Assembly (NCBI GenBank): GCA_031430595.1
Contig: JANPBU010000013.1
Location: forward strand, 186,001 to 250,000
Origin: JANNBN01 sp031430595
Lineage (GTDB): Bacteria > Actinomycetota > Acidimicrobiia > Acidimicrobiales > JANYDT01
DNA length: 64,000 nt
Direction: 5' to 3'
Part shown: positions 17,438-25,593 of the stretch, piece by piece
How positions within the stretch are numbered: the stretch's first letter is position 1
How the letters are laid out: each line of letters starts with the position of its first letter
Notes under the pieces: model-generated
The model's database searches: none
Seen by the model: only the letters and a program-made list of their open reading frames with translations
What the model was told of the DNA's origin: nothing
Made by a program: the position numbers and the translations under genes

Positions 17438-19762
17438 ATGACCGAATTCGGCGCAAAATCGCCCTACCTCAGCGGATTGCTTGCGAGGGCACGCCAGACA
17501 GTCGCCTCGCATGATTCCCTGCTGGCGCGCCAACGGGCTCTGCGGCGGATCAATCAGCTCGAAGCCACAATCGACGGCATCTACGAAGGCAAACTCAAGA
17601 TCGGTTCGAGGAAGCCAGTAGCTGACCTCCCCGTTTGGGCCACTCCCGAAGTGATCCGCGGGGGCTTTGCGAGCGGTCGAGCCGCTGCGGACGTAGACCT
17701 GTCTCCCGACGAGTTGGAAGCGATCGAGCAACACTCGCTCCGCCGGGATCGTGGATCGCTCTTCCGGTTTCTGCTTACGGACGAGGGTCAGCTACTCCTT
17801 CAGTCGATGCTGGATCTGCGCTCGTACCGGGTGGACCAACCTGAGCAAGCAGCCCTCCTGGTGTTGGCCTGGTTGGTCGCACACAATCGGACCGATGAAG
17901 CTGTCGATCTTCTTCAGGCGATTACCCCGTTCGGACCACGGCTGCGTTTCCTTCCGTCCGCCTCTTCGACCGTCGGCCCGCTTCGATCCAACGAGTTCTC
18001 CCGTTGGTCGGCCGCTGAAACGGCGGAGCGCGTTGGCAACACCAAGCCGAAGCGGCAAGTCGAGGTGATGCGCGAAGCCCTCAATGTTTGGAACCCGATG
18101 CTCGACGCCTTCGTCGAGCTCTGGTCCCAGCGACTCAGTAGCGGTCTTGTCACTTCAGCGACCGATACCTGGCTCACAGAAGCACGCGGCCTGCTTGCGG
18201 TCTACGAGGAAGTAGTCAGCACGCATACAAAGTGCACAAAACATCGTCGCCCAAAGGAAAATCTCGCGATTCTCCGTGCTGCCACGCAGACGGAGCTCAG
18301 CGGAGCTTCGCTCACGCATCGCGAATTGGGACGTGTCCGGACATCGCTTGCGGCCGTGGTTTCAAAACGAGGACAGACCGGAAGCGAATCGCACTCGACA
18401 ATCCGCGCAGCACAGCGCAAGCACGCCAGGTTGCCAGACCACGCCGAGTTCGGTCTGATCGTGATTGAACGGCTGAACCTCCTGCCCTCATCGATCGGTG
18501 TCACGTCAGCCCAAGCAGTTGAGGTCTCCCGGCCGATCGAGATCTCCGAAGCGCGCGGCCGCATCATCGCCGGCATGGAATTCCCGCAGCGCCTTCGGCG
18601 ACTCATTCAGGACGCCCGACGCGGAACTCTCAACGAACTCCTCCGGCTGGGAACCGTCCCCTCCGCCGAGGTCCTCGCCACCTTCGGACCGCAAATCGTC
18701 TCGGCCAGCCTCGCCCGGTCCTACAACGAACCCGATCTTGGCGCGGTCATGGGGGCGAACTACGAAGCCTTCCGACGTCGACGCTCGCTCCTGTTGCTGA
18801 ACCTCGAAAAGCAAGTCCAACTCAGCGAACTGCCATGGGTTACGGCAGTTGAGACGGACCGCGTCGTAAGCCAGAACGCCTCCAAGAACGCCCTGCAGAC
18901 GATGGGCGCTATGACTCTTCAACACTTCCCCGGAACCATCCTGCCCAACCCGGCCGTACGTGAAATGACGCTCCTCGCTCGCGAAGCAGACCTCGCCGTC
19001 CCCTTCGTCGAAGAGCTCGCCGCAGACATCTTCATGGGCACATTCTCAAGCAAGTATCTCGCTGCCGCTAAGTTCGCAGGCGGCCATCTACGGGGCTCGT
19101 TGTACGAGCGGTACTTCGACATCGACTACTCGCTAGTCGACCGCTTGTCTGCGGAACCGCAGGGCAGAGCCGGGCCAACTACCTCACCCGGTTTCGACGC
19201 GCTCGTTTCGAAGCGCACTGAGCTGAACGACTGTGGACAGAGCTGGATCGTCCGCAATGGGGCGACAATCGAACAGGCGCAGGTGCTCACGACGCACAAC
19301 GTGATCCAACTCATCTACGGACTCGGCCTTCTGACGAACGATGAGCACCCCGACCTCACGGACCTGAACGACGGTGTTCGTCGATCGTTAACCATGACGG
19401 ACCTGGAGGTGATGACCGACAACAGCTACCGAACCGCTGTCTGGAAGTTGCGGACAGGCCTCGCAAGCACACGCCCGCTCGGTTTCGTCAAAGACGCTGC
19501 CTACGCATGGCGCCAGATGATCTTGTTCCTCACAACGTTCGATCAACCTGCGCAAGAGAGGTGGGTTCGGACCAAGCAAAAAGCGGTCGAGCACACGTTT
19601 GTTGGTGAGCCGGTGGTCCCTGTAATGCGCACGATGGTTAGCGGACTCGCTGCATGCCTCGACGGAGGGCGATTCGACGACACTGGCCGACTGGGCGAGG
19701 GACGTCGACTACTGGGTTGGTCAGGCGCCCACTGGGTCCTCGAGGGGCGTCGTCTCAAGTAG
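17438..19762 (+). CDS. Large island protein of unknown family
   Basis: This intact frame of about 775 residues lies inside the decayed island. I recognise no catalytic motif, no signal peptide and no convincing membrane segment, so it is probably cytoplasmic. The N-terminus is helical and basic (LLARARQTVASHDSLLARQRALRR). The rest is rich in Arg, Leu and Ala helices, with a conserved-looking block FPGTILPNPAVREMTLLARE near residue 500. The frame also offers ATG 17429, inside the tRNA-like element. GC and codon choice look richer than the flanking core genes, in line with transfer. Its survival among ruined neighbours suggests it is either recent or selected. Confidence 0.65.
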   Translation: MTEFGAKSPYLSGLLARARQTVASHDSLLARQRALRRINQLEATIDGIYEGKLKIGSRKPVADLPVWATPEVIRGGFASGRAAADVDLSPDELEAIEQHSLRRDRGSLFRFLLTDEGQLLLQSMLDLRSYRVDQPEQAALLVLAWLVAHNRTDEAVDLLQAITPFGPRLRFLPSASSTVGPLRSNEFSRWSAAETAERVGNTKPKRQVEVMREALNVWNPMLDAFVELWSQRLSSGLVTSATDTWLTEARGLLAVYEEVVSTHTKCTKHRRPKENLAILRAATQTELSGASLTHRELGRVRTSLAAVVSKRGQTGSESHSTIRAAQRKHARLPDHAEFGLIVIERLNLLPSSIGVTSAQAVEVSRPIEISEARGRIIAGMEFPQRLRRLIQDARRGTLNELLRLGTVPSAEVLATFGPQIVSASLARSYNEPDLGAVMGANYEAFRRRRSLLLLNLEKQVQLSELPWVTAVETDRVVSQNASKNALQTMGAMTLQHFPGTILPNPAVREMTLLAREADLAVPFVEELAADIFMGTFSSKYLAAAKFAGGHLRGSLYERYFDIDYSLVDRLSAEPQGRAGPTTSPGFDALVSKRTELNDCGQSWIVRNGATIEQAQVLTTHNVIQLIYGLGLLTNDEHPDLTDLNDGVRRSLTMTDLEVMTDNSYRTAVWKLRTGLASTRPLGFVKDAAYAWRQMILFLTTFDQPAQERWVRTKQKAVEHTFVGEPVVPVMRTMVSGLAACLDGGRFDDTGRLGEGRRLLGWSGAHWVLEGRRLK

Positions 19763-19768
19763 CGCTCC

Positions 19769-19858
19769 GGGCTCGGCGCGAACTTCCCAGCCGAAGAACT
19801 CGACGACTTCAACGCGAACATCGTCGGCCCCATCGAAGTCATCGTCGAGTACCGATAA
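19769..19858 (+). pseudogene. C-terminal fragment of a lost gene
   Basis: Thirty codons read GLGANFPAEELDDFNANIV and then GPIEVIVEYR before a TAA. The composition is clearly protein-like and ends naturally, but there is no start and no upstream part. I recall similar endings in polymorphic-toxin C-termini but cannot assign a family. It lies just after the 775-residue gene. Confidence 0.35.
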
Positions 19859-19972
19859 GTTGGGGAGCCGTGAATGCAATCAACGGCGGCCTTAGAAAAC
19901 AATATCGCGACCAGCCGGAATCCTGAATGACGCCCTTGTGGAACCTCTGCACTCAATTGTATGGTGATTAGT

Positions 19973-20233
19973 ATGGCAACGAAGAAGATAACGATCACGT
20001 TGGACAACGAGCAGGTCGAACAGATCAGGCAGTTGGTTTCCACGGGTCGAGCTGCGAGCATCTCCGGTTTTGTTCAACACGCGGTCGGGGTTGCGCTTGA
20101 CGATGTCGCCGGGTGGGGAACCATGCTCGCCCAAGCACTCGAGGCAAGTGGAGGCCCTATGTCCGCTGATGAACGCTCTTGGGCTGACGCTGCTCTCGGG
20201 CTTCCAAAGGGCCGGAAACGATCGGCCGCGTAA
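19973..20233 (+). CDS. VapB-like ribbon-helix-helix antitoxin
   Basis: This 86-residue protein starts at ATG 19973; ATG 19961 is an alternative. The N-terminal strand KKITITLDNEQVEQI and the helix-turn-helix that follows, RAASISGFVQHAVG, fit a CopG/RHH DNA-binding fold. The C-terminal part (WADAALGLPKGRKR) would be the toxin-binding tail. Its TAA overlaps the toxin ATG by one base (TAATG), the usual coupling in TA operons. It should autorepress the operon and neutralise the PIN toxin. Confidence 0.8.
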   Translation: MATKKITITLDNEQVEQIRQLVSTGRAASISGFVQHAVGVALDDVAGWGTMLAQALEASGGPMSADERSWADAALGLPKGRKRSAA

Positions 20234-20610
20234 TGGCCGGTATAACCCTCGATGCAGGTGGCCTTATCGCGCTCGACCGAGACAATCGCCGAGTCATCAT
20301 TCTGCTGGCCCGGGCAGTAGAGACGAACAGTCGAGTGACCATCCCGGCCTCTGCGTTAGCTCAAGCCATTCGGCGACCCGGTCGTCAAGCACGCCTTTCC
20401 CGACTCATCCGCCAACCCACCACGAGGGTAATGCCGCTGGACCGTGTAGACGCAGTCAATGTTGGACGACTTCTGGCGGCCAGCGGCACCTCCGATGTTG
20501 TCGACGCGCACGTCGTAATCTGCGCCCGACGATCTGGCCAGCGAGTCGTCACGTCCGATCCCATCGATATCGCCCTTCTCGATCCAAAGCTCGAACTCAT
20601 CACCGTCTAG
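20233..20610 (+). CDS. VapC-like PIN-domain toxin
   Basis: This 125-residue PIN domain has the first acidic residue in ITLDAGGLIALDRD, the block PASALAQAIRRPGRQARL, Asp in TSDVVDAHVVICA and the final TSD in VVTSDPIDI. In this subfamily the second position often reads AQA rather than AE, so the Gln is not evidence of inactivity. PIN toxins cut RNA, commonly tRNA or rRNA, when free of antitoxin. Together with the preceding gene this is the only intact toxin-antitoxin pair in the island. Confidence 0.85.
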   Translation: MAGITLDAGGLIALDRDNRRVIILLARAVETNSRVTIPASALAQAIRRPGRQARLSRLIRQPTTRVMPLDRVDAVNVGRLLAASGTSDVVDAHVVICARRSGQRVVTSDPIDIALLDPKLELITV

Positions 20611-20753
20611 AAAACTCACTCTGGCTCTTTCAAACCCGTTGGCCGGCGCGCAATCACCGTCGAAGGTACGCCCTTACGCTTTGGGTAGCTAAGGAAGTGG
20701 CAACGGTCATGCGATGAGGGCGGCAGACCCCCTTGACAGAAACCGGATCTTGG

Positions 20754-21203
20754 CTACTTGCGACTGTTCTTCGCGAGTGAACTGATCGAAAGCGATGTCA
20801 CGATGAGCGCGGCTGCTGCGGCGTACTTAACTGCGTCCATTGGGTCTTTGACCGTCGCAAGTTTCTCGAATGCCTTGATCGCAACAACGAGGACGATGAC
20901 ATCGGCCAGTTTCGTTTTCAGGTCATCGAGTGATTTTATATTGAGCCATTCGGGGAGATCGAGTTCGCCGACGAATAGCTCCCACAAACCCACGGCGAAC
21001 ACCAGCAACACCGTGGCGAGCAATAGGATGTCGATGGCGCCGAGTAACCGCAGGAGGGCACCGGTTTCATTTTCGTCAAGGAGTTCGACAATGAAGCGGT
21101 ACACGCCGAAGAACCCCCATACGAAGGTAGCAACTGCTCCTAACAGCAACGCAACTACGGCGATCACGACGGTGTATCGAGCTGATTCAAGAACTTTGCG
21201 CAC
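20754..21203 (-). CDS. UPF0114 (YqhA-family) membrane protein
   Basis: This 149-residue protein has four hydrophobic helices. The family pattern is visible: ARYTVVIAVVALLLGAVATF, LLRLLGAIDILLLATVLLVFAVGLWELF, and then LPEWLNIKSLDDLKTKLADVIVLVVAI. The function is unknown. It marks the return to core-like sequence after the island, and nothing clearly repeats the tRNA-Leu end near it. Confidence 0.88.
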   Translation of the reverse strand: MRKVLESARYTVVIAVVALLLGAVATFVWGFFGVYRFIVELLDENETGALLRLLGAIDILLLATVLLVFAVGLWELFVGELDLPEWLNIKSLDDLKTKLADVIVLVVAIKAFEKLATVKDPMDAVKYAAAAALIVTSLSISSLAKNSRK

Positions 21204-21384
21204 ACCCCAAACGTAACTCGGGACGAACCCTCAACTGTCCGGACCAGTGGGGAACACGATGTACTGGCCGGATGGGAGGAAGGACGGTGGCGATTGAGAT
21301 GTTTTGCGATCGACAGTACGCGTCGACGTGGCAGCCGCGCGGTTTGAGCCGTCACGGTTCTACTGACAGCCGTATCATTTCACT

Positions 21385-21904
21385 ATGCGCACCGACCTTC
21401 CCAGCACAATGTCGGCCGTATTGCTCACCGGGCATGGTGGTTTTGAGAAGCTCACCTACCGAAACGACATTCCAGTTCCGAAACCAGGCCCTGGTGAACT
21501 GCTCATCCGGGTGGGTGCAGCAGGCGTCAACAACACCGACATCAACACTCGGATTGGTTGGTATTCCGAAGCCGTCACCACATCGACTGACGATGCAGCA
21601 TCATCAACCAACGCAACACTGGTTGCCGATGGTACGTCGAGGTGGTCGGTACGCTGCATCAGGAGCAATCGCCGGACCACTCGTTGAACTCGACGTTCGA
21701 ACGCTGTACCTCAAAGACCTCACGCTCATCGGGGCCACGTTTCAAGAACCCACGGTTTTCGAAAACCTAATCGGGTACATCGAGCGCAGTGAGATTCGTC
21801 CACTTGTTCACGCCATCTACCCGCTACACGAAATCGCGAGGGCTCAAGAGGATTTTCTCAACAAGAACTACATCGGCAAACTAGTTCTCATCCCGCCACA
21901 TTGA
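21385..21904 (+). pseudogene. MDR-family quinone/alcohol dehydrogenase with internal deletion
   Basis: The 5' part encodes an N-terminal MDR domain: MSAVLLTGHGGFEKLTYR, then PKPGPGELLIRVGAAGVNNTDINTR. After about GWYSEA the match ends and resumes in another frame as RRGGRYAASGAIAGPLVELD, continuing to EIARAQEDFLNKNYIGKLVL with a stop at 21904. The middle, including most of the nucleotide-binding Rossmann domain (roughly 150 residues), is gone. The gene cannot make a working enzyme. Confidence 0.8.
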
Positions 21905-21949
21905 AAGGAAGTAAAATATCAAGCTGCAAGCAGCCAGCCCCGAGTACTC

Positions 21950-21984
21950 GAACCGATAACCGCGCCCAGCGCGGTTATCGGTTC
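21950..21984. terminator. Perfect 15-bp hairpin between convergent genes
   Basis: Left arm 21950-21964 (GAACCGATAACCGCG) and right arm 21970-21984 are exact complements around the loop CCCAG. It lies between the MDR pseudogene and the end of the TetR gene, a normal place for a bidirectional terminator. There is no clear T-run on either side, so it may depend on Rho or serve mRNA stability. Confidence 0.6.
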
Positions 21985-22009
21985 AGGAATACGAAAAGGC
22001 TGAACCTCT

Positions 22010-22576
22010 TCACCCCAGGGCAAGATCAGTTGCAACGTGGTCGAGTGCTTGTTCGATTCGGGTTCGCAGCGACTTTCGAGCATTGTCGGTGACCCACGCT
22101 GCGAAGGCAACTTGGTAGATCACCATGCCTACGCCGGCGATGGCCGCCGCCCTGGGTCGGGGAATTCGTCGATCAACCAGTTCATCGATAACCGCACTGG
22201 CAATTGCGTGTTGCTTGAGGAGTTCGCGTTCTCTCAATGCCGGAACTGAGGCGATCACCTGGGCTCGGATACGAAGGGTTTCGCGATTGGGCTCGAACAC
22301 TTCGGCGAGGGCTGTCATTGCGACCTGAACGAGTTGACGCGCCGACGCCTCGACTGGTTGGTTACGAATTGCGCCTACAAGATCGCCAATAATCAAGGAA
22401 CTGTCGGAAAAGAACACATCTTCTTTCGTCGGGAAATGCCGGAAAAACGTGCGCTCGGTAACGCCCGCCACTTCCGCGATTTGCTCAACGGTCACCTGAT
22501 CGAACCCATTTTGGGAGAACAGATTGAGTGCGGCCTCTCGCAGGCGAAGGTTGGCACCCGCTTCCCATCGACCCAT
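22010..22576 (-). CDS. TetR-family regulator
   Basis: This 188-residue protein has the N-terminal TetR HTH with FSQNGFDQVTVEQIAEVAGV and TERTFFRHFPTKEDVFF (about residues 19-55). The C-terminal ligand domain is helical and unspecific. It is divergent from an SDR gene, and a 13-bp inverted repeat (22595-22607) lies between the two starts. The likely role is ligand-responsive repression of the SDR and LLM oxidoreductase genes and of itself. Confidence 0.9.
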   Translation of the reverse strand: MGRWEAGANLRLREAALNLFSQNGFDQVTVEQIAEVAGVTERTFFRHFPTKEDVFFSDSSLIIGDLVGAIRNQPVEASARQLVQVAMTALAEVFEPNRETLRIRAQVIASVPALRERELLKQHAIASAVIDELVDRRIPRPRAAAIAGVGMVIYQVAFAAWVTDNARKSLRTRIEQALDHVATDLALG

Positions 22577-22594
22577 CCGATCATACTAGTTGAT

Positions 22595-22607
22595 GTCAGT
22601 GACTGAC
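22595..22607. promoter_or_regulatory. Inverted repeat, probable TetR operator
   Basis: GTCAGT-G-ACTGAC is a perfect dyad in the short space between the divergent TetR (start 22576) and SDR (start 22625) genes. The position and symmetry fit a TetR operator overlapping the promoters. Confidence 0.6.
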
Positions 22608-22624
22608 TCGTGTACGGTGGCGTG

Positions 22625-23563
22625 ATGACATCTACTGACATCACCCCGCTGGTAGTCGTAACTGGCCCTACCCGGGGGCTTGGAAGAGACCTAGTGCTAG
22701 CGCTCGCTCGGCGCAAAACTCGTCTTATCCTCCTCGGCCGTGACCGAACTGCTGTCGAGCGCATAGCCGCCGAGGCTCGCGAAGCCGGCGCCCCGGTTGC
22801 TGAAGGAGTGACTCTAGACCTCGCTTCGTTTGCCTCAATAGGGTCGAGCGCAATGGCGGTTAATGACGTGTTGCAGCGCCTGACGCTCGGTCCGATTACC
22901 GCGGTGGTGGCAAACGCAGGTATTCAAATGGGCAACCGGCACCAAACCACCGACGACGGATTAGAGACAACCTTTGGTGTCAACGTTGTCGGCAACTACT
23001 TACTCCTCAAAACGCTTCGCCCCTACCTTGCCGCCGATACACACATCGTGGTTGTCGGCAGCGGAACTCACTTCGGTGACCCGATGACCAAATTGGTGGT
23101 CGCTGCTCCAAACTGGGACACACCAGAACACCTCGCCGCAGTTGACGCAGCGAACGGCGGAACTGCAAAAGCCGGGCAGTGTGCCTACTCAACATCAAAG
23201 CTTGGCGTGAACTATCTCGTGCACGAACTAAACCGCCGATGGGGTTCGCCCATGCGTGCCAACGTGTACGACCCCGGATTGATGCCCGGAACCGGCTTGG
23301 CTCGCGACCTTCCCCGCGTAAAACAGTGGGCCTGGAACCACATCATGCCAGCGCTCAAGGTACTTCCCGGAGTTGCATCGACGCAACACAGTGCGGAGAA
23401 ACTTGCCCGACTCACGCTCGGTGAAGAGCATGGCGGAATAGCGAATGCATATATAGAGATCGGCAAGCTTTCCAAAGCGAGTGAGGCATCAAACAATCCG
23501 CGACGTGAGAAAGAGTTGTGGGAGTACTGCGAGCACATCACGACCAAATCTCAAACCAACTAA
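22625..23563 (+). CDS. Short-chain dehydrogenase/reductase (protochlorophyllide-reductase/retinol-dehydrogenase-like)
   Basis: This 312-residue SDR has the cofactor motif VVTGPTRGLGRDLVLALARR, a VVANAGIQMG strand, the catalytic Ser region VVGSGTHFGDP and the catalytic pair YSTSK. The long C-terminal extension and the Gly-rich motif resemble light-independent relatives of protochlorophyllide reductase used on varied ketones and alcohols. ATG 22625 fits better than GTG 22610. It is followed 31 bp later by an LLM oxidoreductase on the same strand, and both are presumably controlled by the divergent TetR. Confidence 0.9.
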   Translation: MTSTDITPLVVVTGPTRGLGRDLVLALARRKTRLILLGRDRTAVERIAAEAREAGAPVAEGVTLDLASFASIGSSAMAVNDVLQRLTLGPITAVVANAGIQMGNRHQTTDDGLETTFGVNVVGNYLLLKTLRPYLAADTHIVVVGSGTHFGDPMTKLVVAAPNWDTPEHLAAVDAANGGTAKAGQCAYSTSKLGVNYLVHELNRRWGSPMRANVYDPGLMPGTGLARDLPRVKQWAWNHIMPALKVLPGVASTQHSAEKLARLTLGEEHGGIANAYIEIGKLSKASEASNNPRREKELWEYCEHITTKSQTN

Positions 23564-23594
23564 CGAACACCTCAAATCCACCTCGGAGACTCTG

Positions 23595-24575
23595 ATGACC
23601 AAACTCGGCTACCAAGTGCCAAATTTTTCCTATCCGAACATGAACACATCTCAGGTGTTCGACAACGTCGTGGCGCAAGCTCGGGCGGCCGATGAGTCCG
23701 GATTCGATTCGTTTATGGTGATGGATCACTTCTACCAATTGCCTGGGCTTGGCAACCCCAATCAGTTCATGATCGAGGCGTACACCTTGCTCGGGGCGGT
23801 TGCGCAGCACACCAAAACCGTGAGGCTCGGCGCACTCGTTACAGGTAACACCTATCGCAACCCAGCGGTGCTCGCTAAAACGGTGACGGCTCTTGATGTG
23901 GTTTCGACGGGCCGGGCGATGTGCAACATCGGAGCCGGTTGGTTCGAACGTGAACATACAGACTTCGGGATCGAGTTTGGGACATTCACCACCCGATTCG
24001 AGAAGCTCGAAGAATCGCTGCAAATCCTCACGGGAATGCTGCGTAATGAACCGGTCAGTTTGCAGGGAGCTCACTACTCAACACAGAGTCCGCTCAATAA
24101 CCCAGCACCGATCAGCCACATCCCGATCATGGTCGGAGGTGGAGGCGAGAAAAAGACGCTCCGAATGGTTGCACAGTATGCAGACCTAGGAAATCTCACC
24201 TGCAGCAAAGCTGAAGTGCCTCGAAAGGTTGAGGCGCTCGCCGAACACTGCGAGGCGCTCGGCCGTGACCGAAAAAGCATCACGCTTTCGTGGTTGCGTC
24301 GCGCCCACATCGCACCAACGATGGAACAGGCTCGCGAGGAAATGGCAGCCTTTCTGAACCCTCGCGGATTGGACTACTCATCGATGGATCTCGAAACCAA
24401 GCAACGAATTGAGGCGGAATGGGTGTTCGGCGACCCCGATACGGTCGGCGAGGTTCTTCTCAATGATCGAGTACTCGGTATCGACGGCTACGTACTGAGC
24501 CTGGTGGCCAACGGGCACAACCCCGACCGGGTGGCGCTTCTTGGCAACACCGCCTCGATAGCCATGGCTGGATGA
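23595..24575 (+). CDS. LLM-class (luciferase-like) oxidoreductase, probably F420-dependent
   Basis: This 326-residue protein shows luciferase-like TIM-barrel features: LGYQVPNFSYP at the start, SGFDSFMVMDHF, the cofactor region LGALVTGNTYRNPAVLAKTV with DVVSTGRAMCNIGAGW, and PIMVGGGGEKKTLRMVAQYAD. Actinobacterial members of this subgroup usually use F420, which is inference here. ATG 23595 follows a purine-rich GGAGA. The gene pairs with the SDR upstream, suggesting a short redox pathway under TetR control. Confidence 0.9.
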   Translation: MTKLGYQVPNFSYPNMNTSQVFDNVVAQARAADESGFDSFMVMDHFYQLPGLGNPNQFMIEAYTLLGAVAQHTKTVRLGALVTGNTYRNPAVLAKTVTALDVVSTGRAMCNIGAGWFEREHTDFGIEFGTFTTRFEKLEESLQILTGMLRNEPVSLQGAHYSTQSPLNNPAPISHIPIMVGGGGEKKTLRMVAQYADLGNLTCSKAEVPRKVEALAEHCEALGRDRKSITLSWLRRAHIAPTMEQAREEMAAFLNPRGLDYSSMDLETKQRIEAEWVFGDPDTVGEVLLNDRVLGIDGYVLSLVANGHNPDRVALLGNTASIAMAG

Positions 24576-24669
24576 GGAAGCGCCGACCCGGGTCCGACTG
24601 GGCGCCGATGTTCTAGCCCAGCTCAGCGACGAGATCACCGAGACGCTATTCGCCGGGGCGTGATTCACC

Positions 24670-24984
24670 CTAGAGCGTTTGGCCGACCACAGCGTGTTCG
24701 GTGACGAACATCCGGGTACGCGAACGGACGTGTGCCAGTGAATCCGCAGCGACGCGTTTTCCGAGGTCGGTCTCATAAGCCGCAACGAAGTCGGTTTCGC
24801 TGTCGAACCACAACTCGGAAATGCCATCGAGATCGGTTGTGTCGTGGCAGGCGTTGAACACAATTTTGCGGGCGCCCGGAAGTTGATTCGCTAACGGAGC
24901 ATGGTCGTTCAGCCACCAAATTCGAAACTCTTCCTCCGTCATGTCGTCACGCCGTGACAGGAGGATGACCGCTTTGAAGCTCAT
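24670..24984 (-). CDS. EthD-domain protein
   Basis: This 104-residue protein has the EthD / dimeric alpha-beta barrel pattern FKAVILLSRRDDMTEEEFRIWW, continuing with HAPLANQLPGARK, and ends with a conserved TEHAVV strand. EthD-like proteins often act beside cytochromes or as small cyclases or isomerases. Its start overlaps the stop of the AA_synth gene by 4 bp (ATGA), so the two are translated together. Confidence 0.85.
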   Translation of the reverse strand: MSFKAVILLSRRDDMTEEEFRIWWLNDHAPLANQLPGARKIVFNACHDTTDLDGISELWFDSETDFVAAYETDLGKRVAADSLAHVRSRTRMFVTEHAVVGQTL

Positions 24985-25532
24985 GCGGGCTTTCCAATTC
25001 GATGGAGCGGCCGGCCACCGACGCCAAGGGCCAGGACGGCCAAGATTTCGTCAGGCCGTGGCGCATCGTCGATGCTGATTGCAATTGCGTCCATGTCATC
25101 GAACACCCAAATGTCAGAGCAGTTCGTAAGTGGTGCAACAATTCGTGTGCCCGGCCCACCGAGCAGTTTGGTCGACGGGATGATCGCCGGACCACGTCCA
25201 AGGGCTGAGCGAATCGGAGCGCCGAACTTCGGATGAATAAGCGCAGCTGCGTGTTCAATCTCACCGTTAGTACCTACGACGGCTGCCTTACCGTATGCGG
25301 ACACATCACTAATGTCACAACGCAGAGCCGCAAGGGCTTCGTCAATCAGGCGCAGACCGAGTTCAGCACCAAGGTCAACCAAGGAATCCAGGTTGTGTTG
25401 ATACACACCAGCCAGCGGGTTGCGAAGCACAACGCCGGTGGCAACCTTGCGATGTAGACCTTCGACGAGTTGGTCTAATTCTGTGTGCGTCGTCTCGACA
25501 ATCGAAACGATTTTGCGAATCTCCAATGCCAT
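24981..25532 (-). CDS. Amino acid synthesis family protein (AA_synth, PF06684-like)
   Basis: This 183-residue protein reads MALEIRKIVSIVETTHTE at the start, with YGKAAVVGTNGEIEHAAALIH in the middle and DAIAISIDDAPRPDEILAVLAL at the end, matching the AA_synth family. The family name reflects genetic context rather than a proven reaction. An AAGGA site precedes ATG 25532. It lies downstream of a homocysteine methyltransferase-like gene and overlaps the EthD gene, forming a likely three-gene operon. Confidence 0.82.
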   Translation of the reverse strand: MALEIRKIVSIVETTHTELDQLVEGLHRKVATGVVLRNPLAGVYQHNLDSLVDLGAELGLRLIDEALAALRCDISDVSAYGKAAVVGTNGEIEHAAALIHPKFGAPIRSALGRGPAIIPSTKLLGGPGTRIVAPLTNCSDIWVFDDMDAIAISIDDAPRPDEILAVLALGVGGRPLHRIGKPA

Positions 25533-25593
25533 TCAACATCCTTTTCATCGGGAGCGACCCAACCTAGTTTGCCGCCATTGAACGGCGTCCGGG

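Noticed and set aside
20610..21300. Search for a repeat of the tRNA-Leu 3' end as right attachment site of the island
   Set aside because: I found no convincing copy of GTTCAATTCCTGTCGCCC downstream, so no island right boundary is claimed.
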